DNA from: Shewanella polaris
Lineage (GTDB): Bacteria; Pseudomonadota; Gammaproteobacteria; Enterobacterales; Shewanellaceae
Direction: 5' to 3'
Assembly: GCF_006385555.1 (NCBI RefSeq)
Contig: NZ_CP041036.1
Span: forward strand, 806,001-870,000
DNA length: 64,000 bases
Shown here: piece by piece, positions 44,770 to 54,438 of the stretch
How positions within the stretch are numbered: the stretch's first letter is position 1
Layout: the number at the start of each line of letters is the position of its first letter
Program-made: the position numbers and the translations under genes
Notes under the pieces: generated by a model
Seen by the model: only the letters and a program-made list of their open reading frames with translations
The model's database searches: none
What the model was told of the DNA's origin: nothing

Positions 44770-45862
44770 TCTGGATTTTTATTAGTTCAGCAATAATGTC
44801 AGCATCATTTATTTTTGTCTTAACTATAAGTTCATTATTCTGTGGATTGAAAACAATATTACCCACCTTACTTTTTTTGCTAAATAGTGATTTTTTAAGC
44901 TTTAGGTTACCTACGTCTGTATCCATCGTAATAAATTCTAGAGTTTCTCTTTCTTTCTTGCTGACACTAAATTCTTCATTAACTTTGTAATTATTATCTT
45001 GCACAAAATCTTCGAATGAATCTTTTTTTATTTTTAAATTTTTATCTATTCTTAATGTATTATAAATTACGCTACTCAAATCTTGTAGCTTAGTTGATAT
45101 CTTATTCCTTTCATTACGCTCTATATGTGACTTGACATTTTTTTCACATAACTCTCTTTGCTTTCGTGTTAATTTCTTAGTTAATAGGAAATTATTTAGT
45201 GCAGTTAAAACATTAGAAACACTTTCTTTATTCTTTATTACATCTTCAGCGTCAAAGAAATCTATAAAATAATCAGTAGTCCCGCCTACTCCATTAATAA
45301 ATGAAACGTCAATATCTTCCTTCTTGGATATAGAATTAGAAAATTCAGCTATATTAATTAGCGCTGCTTGCATCACATCATCAAAATCTATGATCTCAGT
45401 ACCTAGAGGTTCGCCATCATTTCCAAACATTAATGCAGATTTATCTTTTAATAACATGACCAATAAGTTTTCAATAAATATTGGCGTTGTGCTAGTGCTG
45501 TCCTCATGCTCTTTTTTGTATTTGAGGAATATGAGCACAAGTTTACTTTGGGCTCTTGAGCTCTTGAGAACTAGGCTATTGGTTTTCTGGATTGTCTCAA
45601 CTAGTTTTTTAAAATCTATATTATTTCGAGGTTTTAAATGTATCACTAATGAAGATGCAAGGGACTTTATTTTTGGTGGATATCCAATTTTTCCATGATT
45701 TTTTGAACGCCTTCTTACTTTAAGGTCGGCTTCTTTCGCAAACTCTTGGACATAATGATTACCCAAATTCCACTCATATACTTTATTAAAACTCCACTTT
45801 TTGGTCTGGTTATCCTGCTGATACGGGACGCTGATTCCGCCAAGCACTACGATTTTAGTCAT
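44762..45862 (-). CDS. NdpA/YejK-like nucleoid-associated protein
   Basis: 366 residues. The second half follows the NdpA/YejK (37-kDa nucleoid-associated) plan in order: DYFIDFFDAEDVIKNKESVS (YejK has a DFF-like stretch here), an NNFLLTKKLTRKQRELCEKN helix, LQDLSSVIYN, FEDFVQDNNYKVNEEF, and a final GNIVFNPQNNELIVKTKIND strand pair. The N-terminus (KIVVLGGISVPYQQDNQTKKWSFN...) differs from E. coli YejK. The family binds DNA. RBS aaggaa before ATG 45862. It is coupled to the membrane-protein gene behind it. The assignment is by eye from motif order and needs a profile search. Confidence 0.6.
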   Translation of the reverse strand: MTKIVVLGGISVPYQQDNQTKKWSFNKVYEWNLGNHYVQEFAKEADLKVRRRSKNHGKIGYPPKIKSLASSLVIHLKPRNNIDFKKLVETIQKTNSLVLKSSRAQSKLVLIFLKYKKEHEDSTSTTPIFIENLLVMLLKDKSALMFGNDGEPLGTEIIDFDDVMQAALINIAEFSNSISKKEDIDVSFINGVGGTTDYFIDFFDAEDVIKNKESVSNVLTALNNFLLTKKLTRKQRELCEKNVKSHIERNERNKISTKLQDLSSVIYNTLRIDKNLKIKKDSFEDFVQDNNYKVNEEFSVSKKERETLEFITMDTDVGNLKLKKSLFSKKSKVGNIVFNPQNNELIVKTKINDADIIAELIKIQNG

Positions 45863-46010
45863 TTAAATTCCTTACAATAATAAGTAGGGTTAGAATAAAA
45901 TTTTCATTTTGTGCTTGTGTGATGCAACTGAGCTGGTTAATACAAGCAAATGATTGGCTTCTTCTTCCCTGAAAGGCGTTTAGGCCTGCGTTTTACATTG
46001 GTTATACATT

Positions 46011-46080
46011 ACGCTATTTTTTCTGTTTAGTGCAATGCTTTAACGCATGATAAATGAAATAAAGTCATTTAAAATAGCGT
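46011..46080. repeat. 10-bp inverted repeat in intergenic DNA
   Basis: ACGCTATTTT at 46011-46020 is exactly inverted as AAAATAGCGT at 46071-46080, with a 50-base loop. It lies between the NdpA-like gene's promoter and the 3' end of the gene at 46109; either a relic of an element or a chance repeat. Confidence 0.35.
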
Positions 46081-46108
46081 GTTATATTCCGTTTCAAATT
46101 CAGAGGTG

Positions 46109-46591
46109 TTAATTTACCTTTGTACATGCGGCTTCTTTTTGTTTTTTAATAACTTCGCTGTTGTCCTGCATCGACTCGAGAATGAGTTGATTACATAGCT
46201 TGTCTGCTAACTGCTGCGCTGTTTTCGCTTTGGGTTGGCTGATTTGAGCAACTATAGGTTTGTAGTTAATAGAAGCATTACAATACATATTCGAAATACT
46301 TCTTCCTTTCGTACTAAGCTTTTCGTTACTTGAAAGCTTAATGCATACCTCGTTAAACATGTTTTTTGCAAGTTGAGTGCATTTTGAATACTGGGTTGAA
46401 TCTTGAATCAAATTAGCACAAACACTGTCGTTTCTTATCCGCCATAATTGGTGTTGGAAACGGATTTCGGTATCCTCATATTGCAACGCTTTAGTCGTAA
46501 CTGTAGTGTTATGGGTATCGCTGTAAACTTTAGAAACGTTGTTACTCACACTTTCTAAATATGCTGCAAACAGTTGTGATAAAGGATCCAT
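46109..46591 (-). CDS. Hypothetical cysteine-containing protein
   Basis: 160 residues, no signal peptide or membrane segment, no family recognised. Six to seven cysteines are spread over the length (SVCANLI, YSKCTQL, NEVCIKL, MYCNAS, KLCNQLI, AACTKVN), which would suit disulfides only if exported. ATG 46591 is preceded by gagaa. It follows the DUF6988-like gene by 48 bp on the same strand, so it may be the last gene of a leftward unit with it. Confidence 0.55.
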   Translation of the reverse strand: MDPLSQLFAAYLESVSNNVSKVYSDTHNTTVTTKALQYEDTEIRFQHQLWRIRNDSVCANLIQDSTQYSKCTQLAKNMFNEVCIKLSSNEKLSTKGRSISNMYCNASINYKPIVAQISQPKAKTAQQLADKLCNQLILESMQDNSEVIKKQKEAACTKVN

Positions 46592-46639
46592 GCACAGTTC
46601 TCATATTAGGTTAAATAATCGATTAAAATTTTAATTATT

Positions 46640-47275
46640 TTAGTTTTTTAATCGATCGGAAGGTAGACAATCTCTGAACTCATTAAATGACTTCATCACT
46701 TCTTTAGGTTTGTTTGCTTGGCCTGTCAGCTGTGACCAAAAATATGCTGTAGTACCATTTAAACCATTCGAGTTTCTTAATACTTGTTCAATTAATTCAA
46801 TCGGATAACCTTTGCTGTGGCGATTGATGGCATGAATGCCTCCGTGAATATATGAACTTAATGGTTTCCATGAATATTGTTTAAATTCTAATAGTGGTAA
46901 TAGCGCATTTTCTGGAGCTTTCCCTTCCATTTTTTCAAGCATTTCAGTCAACATAGGTATCTTTGATGCCCTATTTGCGCTTTCATTCGTGAGATCTGCA
47001 AGATGCTTATTTATTTGAATCTCAGTAGCAGAAAAGTGAAACCAATGGGCTCTGACTAACGCTTCGAACTGTAATCTTAGTAGACCAATAGCTGAGGTGA
47101 AGTTACCTGTTGCTAGTAAGATTTTGATACTCTCTGAATGTTCAAAAGCCACGCTGCACATGATTCTACTAGCATGATTCTTAGGTGAAGCGACTGCTGG
47201 AGGAATTGCTAAATATTGACTCATTAGTTTTTCATATTCAGCAGATCTTATTAGCAATGAATCTAGATTCATCAT
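46640..47275 (-). CDS. DUF6988-like protein
   Basis: 211 residues, mostly helical. The stretch CSVAFEHSESIKILLATGNFTSAIGLLRLQFEALVRAHWF near residue 40-80 and SSYIHGGIHAINRHSKGYP near 138 are the recurring features of the DUF6988 family, as I recall it; the E-x-(L/V)-R-A-x-W and H-G-G-x-H sites look like an active or binding site. Function unknown. Its ATG overlaps the stop of the NERD-like gene by 4 bases (ATGA), which couples them. Confidence 0.65.
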   Translation of the reverse strand: MMNLDSLLIRSAEYEKLMSQYLAIPPAVASPKNHASRIMCSVAFEHSESIKILLATGNFTSAIGLLRLQFEALVRAHWFHFSATEIQINKHLADLTNESANRASKIPMLTEMLEKMEGKAPENALLPLLEFKQYSWKPLSSYIHGGIHAINRHSKGYPIELIEQVLRNSNGLNGTTAYFWSQLTGQANKPKEVMKSFNEFRDCLPSDRLKN

Positions 47276-47769
47276 TTTCCTACCTCACTCTTACTCAAAC
47301 ATCTCTGTGCCACTTGATACACAATCGCATCGACTTGTTGTTGGCTGAGTGTTTGAGTGCGGACGGCTGGTATGGTTTTGACCAGCTGTTTGTGATTTAA
47401 GATGGGGAACGGTGGCTTTGTTTGGCTTGTAACATACCAGCCGGGGAATACCAGTACGGGGCTGGAGAAAACCTGTTGGCCGGTAGCTTTGGTTAGCCAC
47501 TGGCTGACCTGCTCTTTATTAGGGATTGCTTGGCGAATTACTTGTTCTATTGGCTTGGTTTCAGTCCACGATGAAAAGCATAAGCGGCCGTCTTTAAAAT
47601 GCAGTGGCAGTAAACCAAAAGCGGGAATTCGTTGAAGTTGTTCGCGATCGACTGGTAGTTTAACTGTTCTGTCGCGATGTTTGAGTAAAACAAACATCAC
47701 CCCAATGGTGACGAACATGCTCGAAAGAAGAATGCCTACTGATAATAAACTGGAGGTGAAGCTTGTCAT
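47272..47769 (-). CDS. Truncated membrane NERD-like protein
   Basis: About 165 residues from the ATG at 47769, chosen because AAGGA sits 6 bases before it; a start at 47823 is possible. One N-terminal membrane helix (SVGILLSSMFVTIGVMFVLL) is followed by the C-terminal half of a NERD (nuclease-related) domain: DGRLCFSSWTETKPIEQVIR, QQVFSSPVLVFPGWYV and FPILNHKQLVKTI. The N-terminal half with the catalytic Glu/Asp-ExK residues is absent, so nuclease activity is unlikely. Either an internally deleted relic or a divergent short form. Overlaps the DUF6988-like gene. Confidence 0.65.
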   Translation of the reverse strand: MTSFTSSLLSVGILLSSMFVTIGVMFVLLKHRDRTVKLPVDREQLQRIPAFGLLPLHFKDGRLCFSSWTETKPIEQVIRQAIPNKEQVSQWLTKATGQQVFSSPVLVFPGWYVTSQTKPPFPILNHKQLVKTIPAVRTQTLSQQQVDAIVYQVAQRCLSKSEVGK

Positions 47770-47823
47770 TGGCGTCCTTGATCGTGGTGTGGCCTTAGTC
47801 ATAGGCCGCAATTCTAAATCCAT

Positions 47824-48202
47824 GAATCTGCTGGATTAATATACTCCGAGTTTGGCAATATTGTAAGTGGAAATTTTCATCAATCGTTATGCGTCGCAAT
47901 TGAGAGAAATGGGCTGTTGCTGTAGTCAAAAATATCATTGCATAATAATGGCTTGTATCAGTGTGTATCTTAATGGGGTAGCGTCACTGTGACCATTTTA
48001 CCTGAGTGTGACACATAAAAAGGCCTGCTAATTTAAAGCAGGCCTTTTGGTATTCGCTTTCGCTGTTAGTCATGTTCACTTCAAAAACATCACTTAAGCT
48101 AGTCACTATTTGGGTAAGTCACTTTCTACACAAGCAGTTTACAAAATCAGTCTATAAATCTGTTTATAAAAGCAATTATAAAATCAGACTATAAAAGTGG
48201 TC
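47824..48202. other. Intergenic region with aceA-side terminator
   Basis: About 380 bp without a gene, containing the terminator at 48018-48048 and, nearer aceA, repeats of the word TATAAAA(T/G)CAG at 48140-48200. Confidence 0.45.
48018..48048. terminator. Intrinsic terminator between aceA and the NERD-like gene
   Basis: Perfect 12-bp stem AAAAGGCCTGCT / AGCAGGCCTTTT with a 7-base loop; A and T runs on both sides. For aceA the hairpin lies about 155 bp after the stop. Confidence 0.88.
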
Positions 48203-49783
48203 TTAGAACTGGTTCATTGTGTTGTCTTTACCAGACGCTTTAAGCGCTTGGTCACCAGAGAAGTACTCTTTATGTGCATCACCCATATCTGAACCAGCCA
48301 TGTTTTGATGTTTAACACAGGCGATACCTTGACGGATTTCCTTACGCTGAACATTGGCAACATAACCCAACATACCTTGGTCACCGAAGTATTCTTTAGC
48401 CAAGTTATCGGTAGATAATGCTGCAGTATGGTAAGTCGGTAGTGTAATAAGGTGATGGAAAATACCTGCTTCACGTGCCGAGTCAGCTTGGAAAGTACGA
48501 ATCTTTTCATCAGCTTGGATAGCAAGCTCAGTGCCATCGTAATCAACACTCATTAATTGAGGGCGGTCGTAAGCTGATACGTCTTGTCCTGCTTTTTGCA
48601 TCGCATCAAATATTTGCTGACGGAAGTTAAGCGTCCAGTTAAACGATGGCGAGTTGTTATACACAAGCTTGGCATTAGGAACAACTTTACGGATTTCGTT
48701 AACCATGCCACCGATTTGCGATACATGAGGCTTTTCAGTTTCAATCCACAATAAATCAGCGCCATTTTGCAATGAGGTAATACAGTCAAGTACACAACGT
48801 TCTTCACCCGTACCAGCACGGAACTTAAATAAACCATTTGGTAGACGAGCCGGTTTTACCAGTTTGCCACCTTGCTTGAATACCACATCACCATTTTCAA
48901 GTTTTGCAGCATCAACGGCTTCAACTTCAAGGAAGCTATTGTATAAATCGCCTAGATCGCCAGCTTCTTTAGTGACAGCAATTTTTTGAGTTAAGCCTGC
49001 ACCTAATGAATCGGTACGAGCAACAATCACGCCGTCATCGATACCTAGCTCTAAAAATGCATAACGAACCGCGTTAATTTTTGCTAAAAACTCAACATGT
49101 GGCACGGTGACTTTACCGTCTTGGTGGCCACACTGTTTTACATCTGACACTTGGTTTTCTAATTGAATACAACAAGCACCGGCTTCAATCATTTGTTTTG
49201 CCATTAAATAAGTGGCTTCTTCGTTACCAAAACCAGCATCAATGTCGGCAATAATCGGTACAACATGGGTTTCGAAGTTTTCAATTTTTTGTTGAATCGC
49301 GGCTTTATCTGACTCTTTGGCATTATCTAATTCGCGGAAAAGACCACCTAGTTCACGGGCATCAGCTTGACGTAGGAAGGTGTATAGCTCTCTAATCAAC
49401 GCAGCAACAGAAGTTTTTTCATGCATAGATTGGTCAGGTAATGGACCAAACTCACTACGCAGTGCAGCTACCATCCAACCTGAAAGATATAAGTAACGAC
49501 GCTTGGTGGTTAAAAGATGTTTTTTAATCGCGATCATTTTTTGTTGGCCGATAAAACCATGCCAGCAACCTAAAGACTGAGTGTACTGCGATGAGTCCTT
49601 GTCGTAGTTGTCCATGTCTTCACGCATGATCTTAGCAGTGTATTTTGCGATATCTAACCCAGTTTTAAAGCGATTTTGTAGACGCATACGAGCGACTGAC
49701 TCTGGATTGATGGCATTCCATGCACTACCTTCTGAATTTATCAAGGTGGCAGCTTCATCGATATTATTTTTGTAGTGAGTCAT
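48203..49783 (-). CDS. aceA: Isocitrate lyase (long form)
   Basis: About 526 residues, the long form of Pseudomonas, Shewanella and some yeasts-like enzymes rather than the 434-residue E. coli type. The catalytic loop is VSDVKQCGHQDGKV (K-x-C-G-H, Cys near 211), with PIIADIDAGFGNEEATYLMAKQMIEAGACCIQLENQ before it and NSPSFNWT near 392. It cleaves isocitrate to succinate and glyoxylate in the glyoxylate shunt. ATG 49783 has aaggaat upstream; longer starts add a non-family leader. Divergent from the LysR gene. Confidence 0.96.
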   Translation of the reverse strand: MTHYKNNIDEAATLINSEGSAWNAINPESVARMRLQNRFKTGLDIAKYTAKIMREDMDNYDKDSSQYTQSLGCWHGFIGQQKMIAIKKHLLTTKRRYLYLSGWMVAALRSEFGPLPDQSMHEKTSVAALIRELYTFLRQADARELGGLFRELDNAKESDKAAIQQKIENFETHVVPIIADIDAGFGNEEATYLMAKQMIEAGACCIQLENQVSDVKQCGHQDGKVTVPHVEFLAKINAVRYAFLELGIDDGVIVARTDSLGAGLTQKIAVTKEAGDLGDLYNSFLEVEAVDAAKLENGDVVFKQGGKLVKPARLPNGLFKFRAGTGEERCVLDCITSLQNGADLLWIETEKPHVSQIGGMVNEIRKVVPNAKLVYNNSPSFNWTLNFRQQIFDAMQKAGQDVSAYDRPQLMSVDYDGTELAIQADEKIRTFQADSAREAGIFHHLITLPTYHTAALSTDNLAKEYFGDQGMLGYVANVQRKEIRQGIACVKHQNMAGSDMGDAHKEYFSGDQALKASGKDNTMNQF

Positions 49784-49844
49784 GTGTTTATTCCTTAACA
49801 AATAGATTAGCGGCAATTGATTACGTTGAAAATAATAGCTATAT

Positions 49845-49862
49845 TTGGTTAAATAAACCTAA
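49845..49862. promoter_or_regulatory. LysR-type palindrome between aceA and lysR
   Basis: TTGGTT-AAATA-AACC-TAA, a GGTT-N5-AACC inverted repeat of the T-N11-A type in the 109-bp divergent gap. A good candidate site for autoregulation and for control of aceA by the neighbouring LysR protein. Confidence 0.4.
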
Positions 49863-49892
49863 TTTATACTTACTATCTTCGGTATTCACCAT

Positions 49893-50843
49893 ATGAATGT
49901 ATCTCGTATCGACTTGAACCTCCTTGTTTATTTAGATGTTTTACTACGTGAAAGAAATGTTACTAAAGCGGCAGACCAGCTTGGGATCAGCCAGCCTGCA
50001 ATGAGTAACGGCCTAAAACGCTTACGAAACTTGTTTGATGATCCCTTACTTATTCGCACTAGTCAGGGTATGACGCCGACCGAACGAGCAAATGAATTGC
50101 AACCCATTATCAGTGAGTTGATTATTGGACTGGAAAAAGCCGTACAACCGCGTGCCAATTTTGATCCACTAGAAAGTGATAAAGTCTTCCGTGTTATGGC
50201 AAGTGATTATGCTGAAGCGACGTTAATTCCGCCGCTAATAGCCAAGCTTCGTACTCAAGCGCCCAACATTATTTTAGATATCATGACCCCAAGTGATGTC
50301 AGTTTCCCTGATGTAGAACAAGGAAGAGTCGATATGGTGATCAACCGTTTCGACAGTATTCCGCAATCATTTCATCAAAAAATATTGTGGAGTGATGATT
50401 TTAGCTGCTTGATTAGTAAGGGTAATCCTGTTTTAAAGAAGTTTTCTTTAGACAGTTATTTAAAAGCTAAGCATGTGTGGGTGAGTAAAACAGGTATGGG
50501 TGTTGGGGTAGGGATGAACCCAGATGATGTTCAGCGTTTGGGCTGGGTAGATGAAGCATTAACGCGAATGGGTGTGAAACGCCAGATCACCGTTTTTACA
50601 CGCCATTATCAAGCAGCCTGTTTGTTGGCTGAGCAACAAGATTTGATCGCAACCATACCAAGTAAGATGGCACGTCATCACATTCATAATGAACGGGTGA
50701 GTATTGTGCCGCCGCCTTTTATTATCCAACCCATTGCCTTGACTATGGCTTGGAGCCCTTTGCTTCAACATAATCCCGCGCATCAATGGATGCGACAACT
50801 TATCACTAAAACCGCAGAAGAGATAAATAGAGGTGATGTTTAA
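49893..50843 (+). CDS. LysR family transcriptional regulator
   Basis: 316 residues. N-terminal winged HTH (RIDLNLLVYLDVLLRERNVTKAADQLGISQPAMSNGLKRLRNLFDDPLLIRTSQGMTPT) is followed by a PBP2 effector domain (VFRVMASDYAEATLIPPLIAKL...). The HTH with NLLVYLDVLLRERNVTKAA is of the NodD/PA2758-like (YbeF) branch. It lies between aceA (divergent) and the malate synthase gene (same strand), so control of the glyoxylate shunt is likely. Effector unknown. Confidence 0.92.
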   Translation: MNVSRIDLNLLVYLDVLLRERNVTKAADQLGISQPAMSNGLKRLRNLFDDPLLIRTSQGMTPTERANELQPIISELIIGLEKAVQPRANFDPLESDKVFRVMASDYAEATLIPPLIAKLRTQAPNIILDIMTPSDVSFPDVEQGRVDMVINRFDSIPQSFHQKILWSDDFSCLISKGNPVLKKFSLDSYLKAKHVWVSKTGMGVGVGMNPDDVQRLGWVDEALTRMGVKRQITVFTRHYQAACLLAEQQDLIATIPSKMARHHIHNERVSIVPPPFIIQPIALTMAWSPLLQHNPAHQWMRQLITKTAEEINRGDV

Positions 50844-51113
50844 TCTTACTGTTATTGTGATTTTTAGTTACGTATATGTTGTAAATTAACCAAAAAACAC
50901 CATTTTGCCATATCTTTGGTGAATAGTGGTGATAATAAGCATAAATTGGATAAATAAGGTGACTTTGATATAGAGTAAAGTATTACTGCGTATGAACAGT
51001 AAGCTGTTAACAGTGGAATGAGTTTGCGCTAGTTATTTATGACTAATGATTTAGGACTATGATTTAAGGCTAAGTTTACGGTCAACGCACAGAAATTAAG
51101 GTAGGGATATAAA

Positions 51114-53315
51114 ATGACTGCACGTATTCAAGTAGGTGGATTACACATAGCGCAAGCATTGTGGCAATTGGTCGACAGTGACATTTGCCCAGGTACTGGC
51201 ATTGATTCAGCAACCTTTTGGGCAAAATTTGAGGACATTATTAGCGAATTTTCTCCCGTTAATGTGAAGCTGTTAGAAAAAAGACAACAACTACAACAGC
51301 AAATTGATCAATGGCATATTGACCATCCCACCAAAGATTTTGACCCTGCAAAATATAAAGCTTTTCTATTTGAAATAGGTTACTTGGTTCCTGAGGGGGA
51401 GGCTTTTCAAATTAGTACTGAAAATGTCGACCATGAAATTGCCGCGCAAGCTGGACCACAACTTGTGGTGCCAGTAAAAAATGCTCGTTTTGCGCTTAAC
51501 GCTGCCAATGCTCGTTGGGGCAGCCTGTATGATGCGCTATATGGCACTGACGCGATATCTGAAGAAGGTGGCGCGGAGCTCACTAAACAATACAACCCGG
51601 TACGTGGCAACAAAGTTATCGCTTTTGCTAAACAACACTTAGATACAGCTGCGCCCTTAGCACAAGGCAGCCATTCAGATGTGACCCGTTATTACCTCGA
51701 CGCGGGTGTGTTACGGGTGCAATTAACTGACGGCTCTACCACAACCTTAGCCCAGCCAGAAAAGTGTGTGGGTTACCAAGGTAGTGCCGATGCACCAAGT
51801 GCTATTTTGTTAGTTAATAATGGTCTGCATATCGAAATTCAAATAGATCCAAGCAGTGTTATTGGTGGCAGCGATCGCGCTGGCGTTAAAGACTTGCTGG
51901 TTGAAGCCGCTGTTACCACCATTATGGACTGTGAGGATTCTGTCGCTGCAGTTGATGCTGAAGATAAGGTTGAAGTTTATCGCAATTGGTTAGGTTTGAT
52001 GCAAGGTAACTTAGCTGCCTCGCTGACTAAAAATGGTAAAGAGATAGTAAGAGAGCTCAACGATGATCGCGTCTATACCGCTGCTAATGCCGACCAGAGT
52101 GCCAACCAGAATGCAGATGTAAAAACAGTCACTTTACCTGGTAGAAGTTTGCTATTTGTGCGTAATGTGGGTCACTTGATGACCATTGATGCTGTGCTGG
52201 ATAAAAATGGCAACGAAGTACCTGAAGGGATACTTGATGGCATGATCACTGTGCTTGCTGCGATGCACGACCTTAAAGGTAACAATAATGGTCGTAGTAA
52301 TAGCCGCAAAGGTTCGGTGAATATTGTAAAACCTAAAATGCATGGCCCTGAAGAAGTGCAATTTACCTGTGACCTGTTTACTAAGATAGAAGATGCGCTC
52401 AAGCTTCCACGTAATACTATTAAGGTAGGCATTATGGATGAAGAGCGCAGAACGACACTGAATTTAAAAGAGTGCATTAGGGCTGCGAAAGATCGCGTCG
52501 TGTTTATTAATACTGGCTTTCTTGATCGTACGGGTGATGAGTTGCATACCTCAATGCTAGCGGGTGCATTTGTGCCTAAATCTGTGATGAAACAGCAAAA
52601 GTGGATTAGTGCTTACGAAGATTGGAATGTCGATATTGGGCTTGAATGTGGCTTACAAGGTCGTGCTCAAATCGGTAAAGGCATGTGGCCAATGCCAGAT
52701 GAAATGGCAGCGATGCTTGAGCAAAAAGCGGCTCATCCTAAAGCGGGCGCAAATACAGCGTGGGTGCCGTCGCCAAATGGTGCCGTGCTGCATTCTATTC
52801 ATTATCACCAAATTAATGTGGCAGACGTTCAGCAAAAAATTAAGCAACGCCCACGTGCTAGCATTGACAGTTTGTTAACCATTCCTTTACTTGCTGAAGG
52901 GGTAGCACTCACCAATGAGCAAATTGCTTTTGAACTAGAAAATAATGCTCAGGGTATTTTAGGGTATGTTGTGCGCTGGATTGATCAAGGTGTGGGTTGT
53001 TCAAAAGTGCCTGATATTAATAATGTCGGCTTGATGGAAGACAGAGCAACCTTGCGAATTTCATCGCAATATTTAGCTAATTGGCTTGAGCATGGCATAT
53101 GCAGTGAAGCACAAGTGATGGCCGCGTTGAAAAAAATGGCCGCTGTGGTCGATACTCAAAATGCAGGGGATCCGCTGTACACTAATATGGCGCCTAACTT
53201 TGACGGCATTGCCTTTAAAGCGGCATGCGATCTGATTTTTAAAGGCAAATCTCAGCCATCTGGTTACACAGAGCCTTTGCTACATGCTTATCGAATTCAA
53301 GCTAAAGCAGGTTAA
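51114..53315 (+). CDS. glcB: Malate synthase G
   Basis: 733 residues, the long MSG isoform, condensing glyoxylate and acetyl-CoA to malate. Landmarks are [23 protein letters not shown] near 267 (catalytic Asp/Glu region), [37 protein letters not shown] near 437 (catalytic Arg-Glu loop) and [13 protein letters not shown], plus [18 protein letters not shown] at the end. RBS aaggtaggg before ATG 51114. It partners aceA of the same locus, making a complete two-enzyme shunt. A terminator follows. Confidence 0.96.
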   Translation: MTARIQVGGLHIAQALWQLVDSDICPGTGIDSATFWAKFEDIISEFSPVNVKLLEKRQQLQQQIDQWHIDHPTKDFDPAKYKAFLFEIGYLVPEGEAFQISTENVDHEIAAQAGPQLVVPVKNARFALNAANARWGSLYDALYGTDAISEEGGAELTKQYNPVRGNKVIAFAKQHLDTAAPLAQGSHSDVTRYYLDAGVLRVQLTDGSTTTLAQPEKCVGYQGSADAPSAILLVNNGLHIEIQIDPSSVIGGSDRAGVKDLLVEAAVTTIMDCEDSVAAVDAEDKVEVYRNWLGLMQGNLAASLTKNGKEIVRELNDDRVYTAANADQSANQNADVKTVTLPGRSLLFVRNVGHLMTIDAVLDKNGNEVPEGILDGMITVLAAMHDLKGNNNGRSNSRKGSVNIVKPKMHGPEEVQFTCDLFTKIEDALKLPRNTIKVGIMDEERRTTLNLKECIRAAKDRVVFINTGFLDRTGDELHTSMLAGAFVPKSVMKQQKWISAYEDWNVDIGLECGLQGRAQIGKGMWPMPDEMAAMLEQKAAHPKAGANTAWVPSPNGAVLHSIHYHQINVADVQQKIKQRPRASIDSLLTIPLLAEGVALTNEQIAFELENNAQGILGYVVRWIDQGVGCSKVPDINNVGLMEDRATLRISSQYLANWLEHGICSEAQVMAALKKMAAVVDTQNAGDPLYTNMAPNFDGIAFKAACDLIFKGKSQPSGYTEPLLHAYRIQAKAG

Positions 53316-53364
53316 TTTTTAGCGTTAATACTGGCTCTGAGTTGATGTAGTCACTCAATAAATA

Positions 53365-53397
53365 AGCCCTGATCTTGCAAAGATTAGGGCTTTTTTT
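53365..53397 (+). terminator. Intrinsic terminator of malate synthase gene
   Basis: AGCCCTGATCTT-GCAA-AGATTAGGGCT stem with a run of seven T. Confidence 0.9.
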
Positions 53398-53577
53398 GTG
53401 GTCACTTTATCAGTGGTATCAGAGTAAAATTTTAAAGTACTAGCTAACCTGCGGTGTTTTGACCTGATTGTTGGGCCGATTTAATTCAGGACCAAGATGC
53501 AGAGCTTTTAAGCGTGGGTCTGATTTATGATTGTTTTCAATGCCAGATTAAGCGAGTCTATATAAAACCGATTAGAA

Positions 53578-54312
53578 ATGAGCCTTATGAAATATTCGTT
53601 ACTCGCTTTGGGATTACTGTTAAGTAGCCCGACACTGTTTGCTATGGATGTTGATTATACTGCGACGCCTATTAAGATTGATGGTGTTGCTGACGCAGCA
53701 TGGCAGCAGGCTAAGTGGCAGACGATGCCGTATTTAATGGATGGAGTATTGCCTGATTCAACGAGTGATTTCAGCGGTAAATATAAGTTACTGTGGGATG
53801 AGCACTATTTGTATCTGCAAGCTGAAATTACCGACGATGTGTTGCTTGATACCCATGCCGACCCAACGGTGAATTATTGGGATGATGACACGTTAGAGAT
53901 TTTTATTGATAGCGATGCCTCAGGCGGCGATCATCAGTTTAACCACAGTGCATTTGCGTACCATATTGGCCTAGACAATCAGGCGGCTGATTATGGTCCA
54001 GACAAACAAGCTCACTTGTATACGTCGCATTTAAAAAGTCGTTGGCAGCGCAGTAGTGATGCGCCTTACAACGTGATTTGGGAGGTGGCGATTAAGCTGT
54101 ATCCTAATGATTTTAAAGAAGGTCAGGAAGATAAGCCTTTATTGCTAACGCCGAATAAAATGATTGGTTTTATGCTCGCCTATTGCGATAACGATGGCAG
54201 CCCAGTAAGAGAGCATTTTATGGGTTCTCATGAGATCACCCCGGTTAACGGCGATAAAAACAGAGGCTTTATTGATGCTAGTGCCTTTGGCCGTATGACT
54301 CTTAAACGTTAG
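53578..54312 (+). CDS. Exported CBM9-like sugar-binding protein
   Basis: 244 residues. Signal peptide MKYSLLALGLLLSSPTLFA (with an alternative ATG at 53587). The rest is a carbohydrate-binding family 9-like beta-sandwich: PIKIDGVADAAWQQAKWQ, KLLWDEHYLYLQAEITDDVL, YWDDDTLEIFIDSD and the final GFIDASAFGRMTLKR. These domains in gram-negative periplasm bind sugars or heme-like ligands; the ligand is unknown here. It stands alone downstream of malate synthase. Confidence 0.85.
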   Translation: MSLMKYSLLALGLLLSSPTLFAMDVDYTATPIKIDGVADAAWQQAKWQTMPYLMDGVLPDSTSDFSGKYKLLWDEHYLYLQAEITDDVLLDTHADPTVNYWDDDTLEIFIDSDASGGDHQFNHSAFAYHIGLDNQAADYGPDKQAHLYTSHLKSRWQRSSDAPYNVIWEVAIKLYPNDFKEGQEDKPLLLTPNKMIGFMLAYCDNDGSPVREHFMGSHEITPVNGDKNRGFIDASAFGRMTLKR

Positions 54313-54438
54313 CCAACATCTAACACCATGATCCATTTGTAAAGTGACTTGAGTTAAAGAGTATTGCTGACAATTTAAAGTTTACTCTGATCCCATTTAC
54401 TCCAATTTTACCGGTTATTTTATCTAACTCGTCACTGC

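Noticed and set aside
43621..45862. Kiwa (KwaA/KwaB) system
   Set aside because: KwaA is a small four-span protein and KwaB has DUF4868; the two proteins here have other lengths, other membrane layout and NdpA-like rather than DUF4868 motifs.
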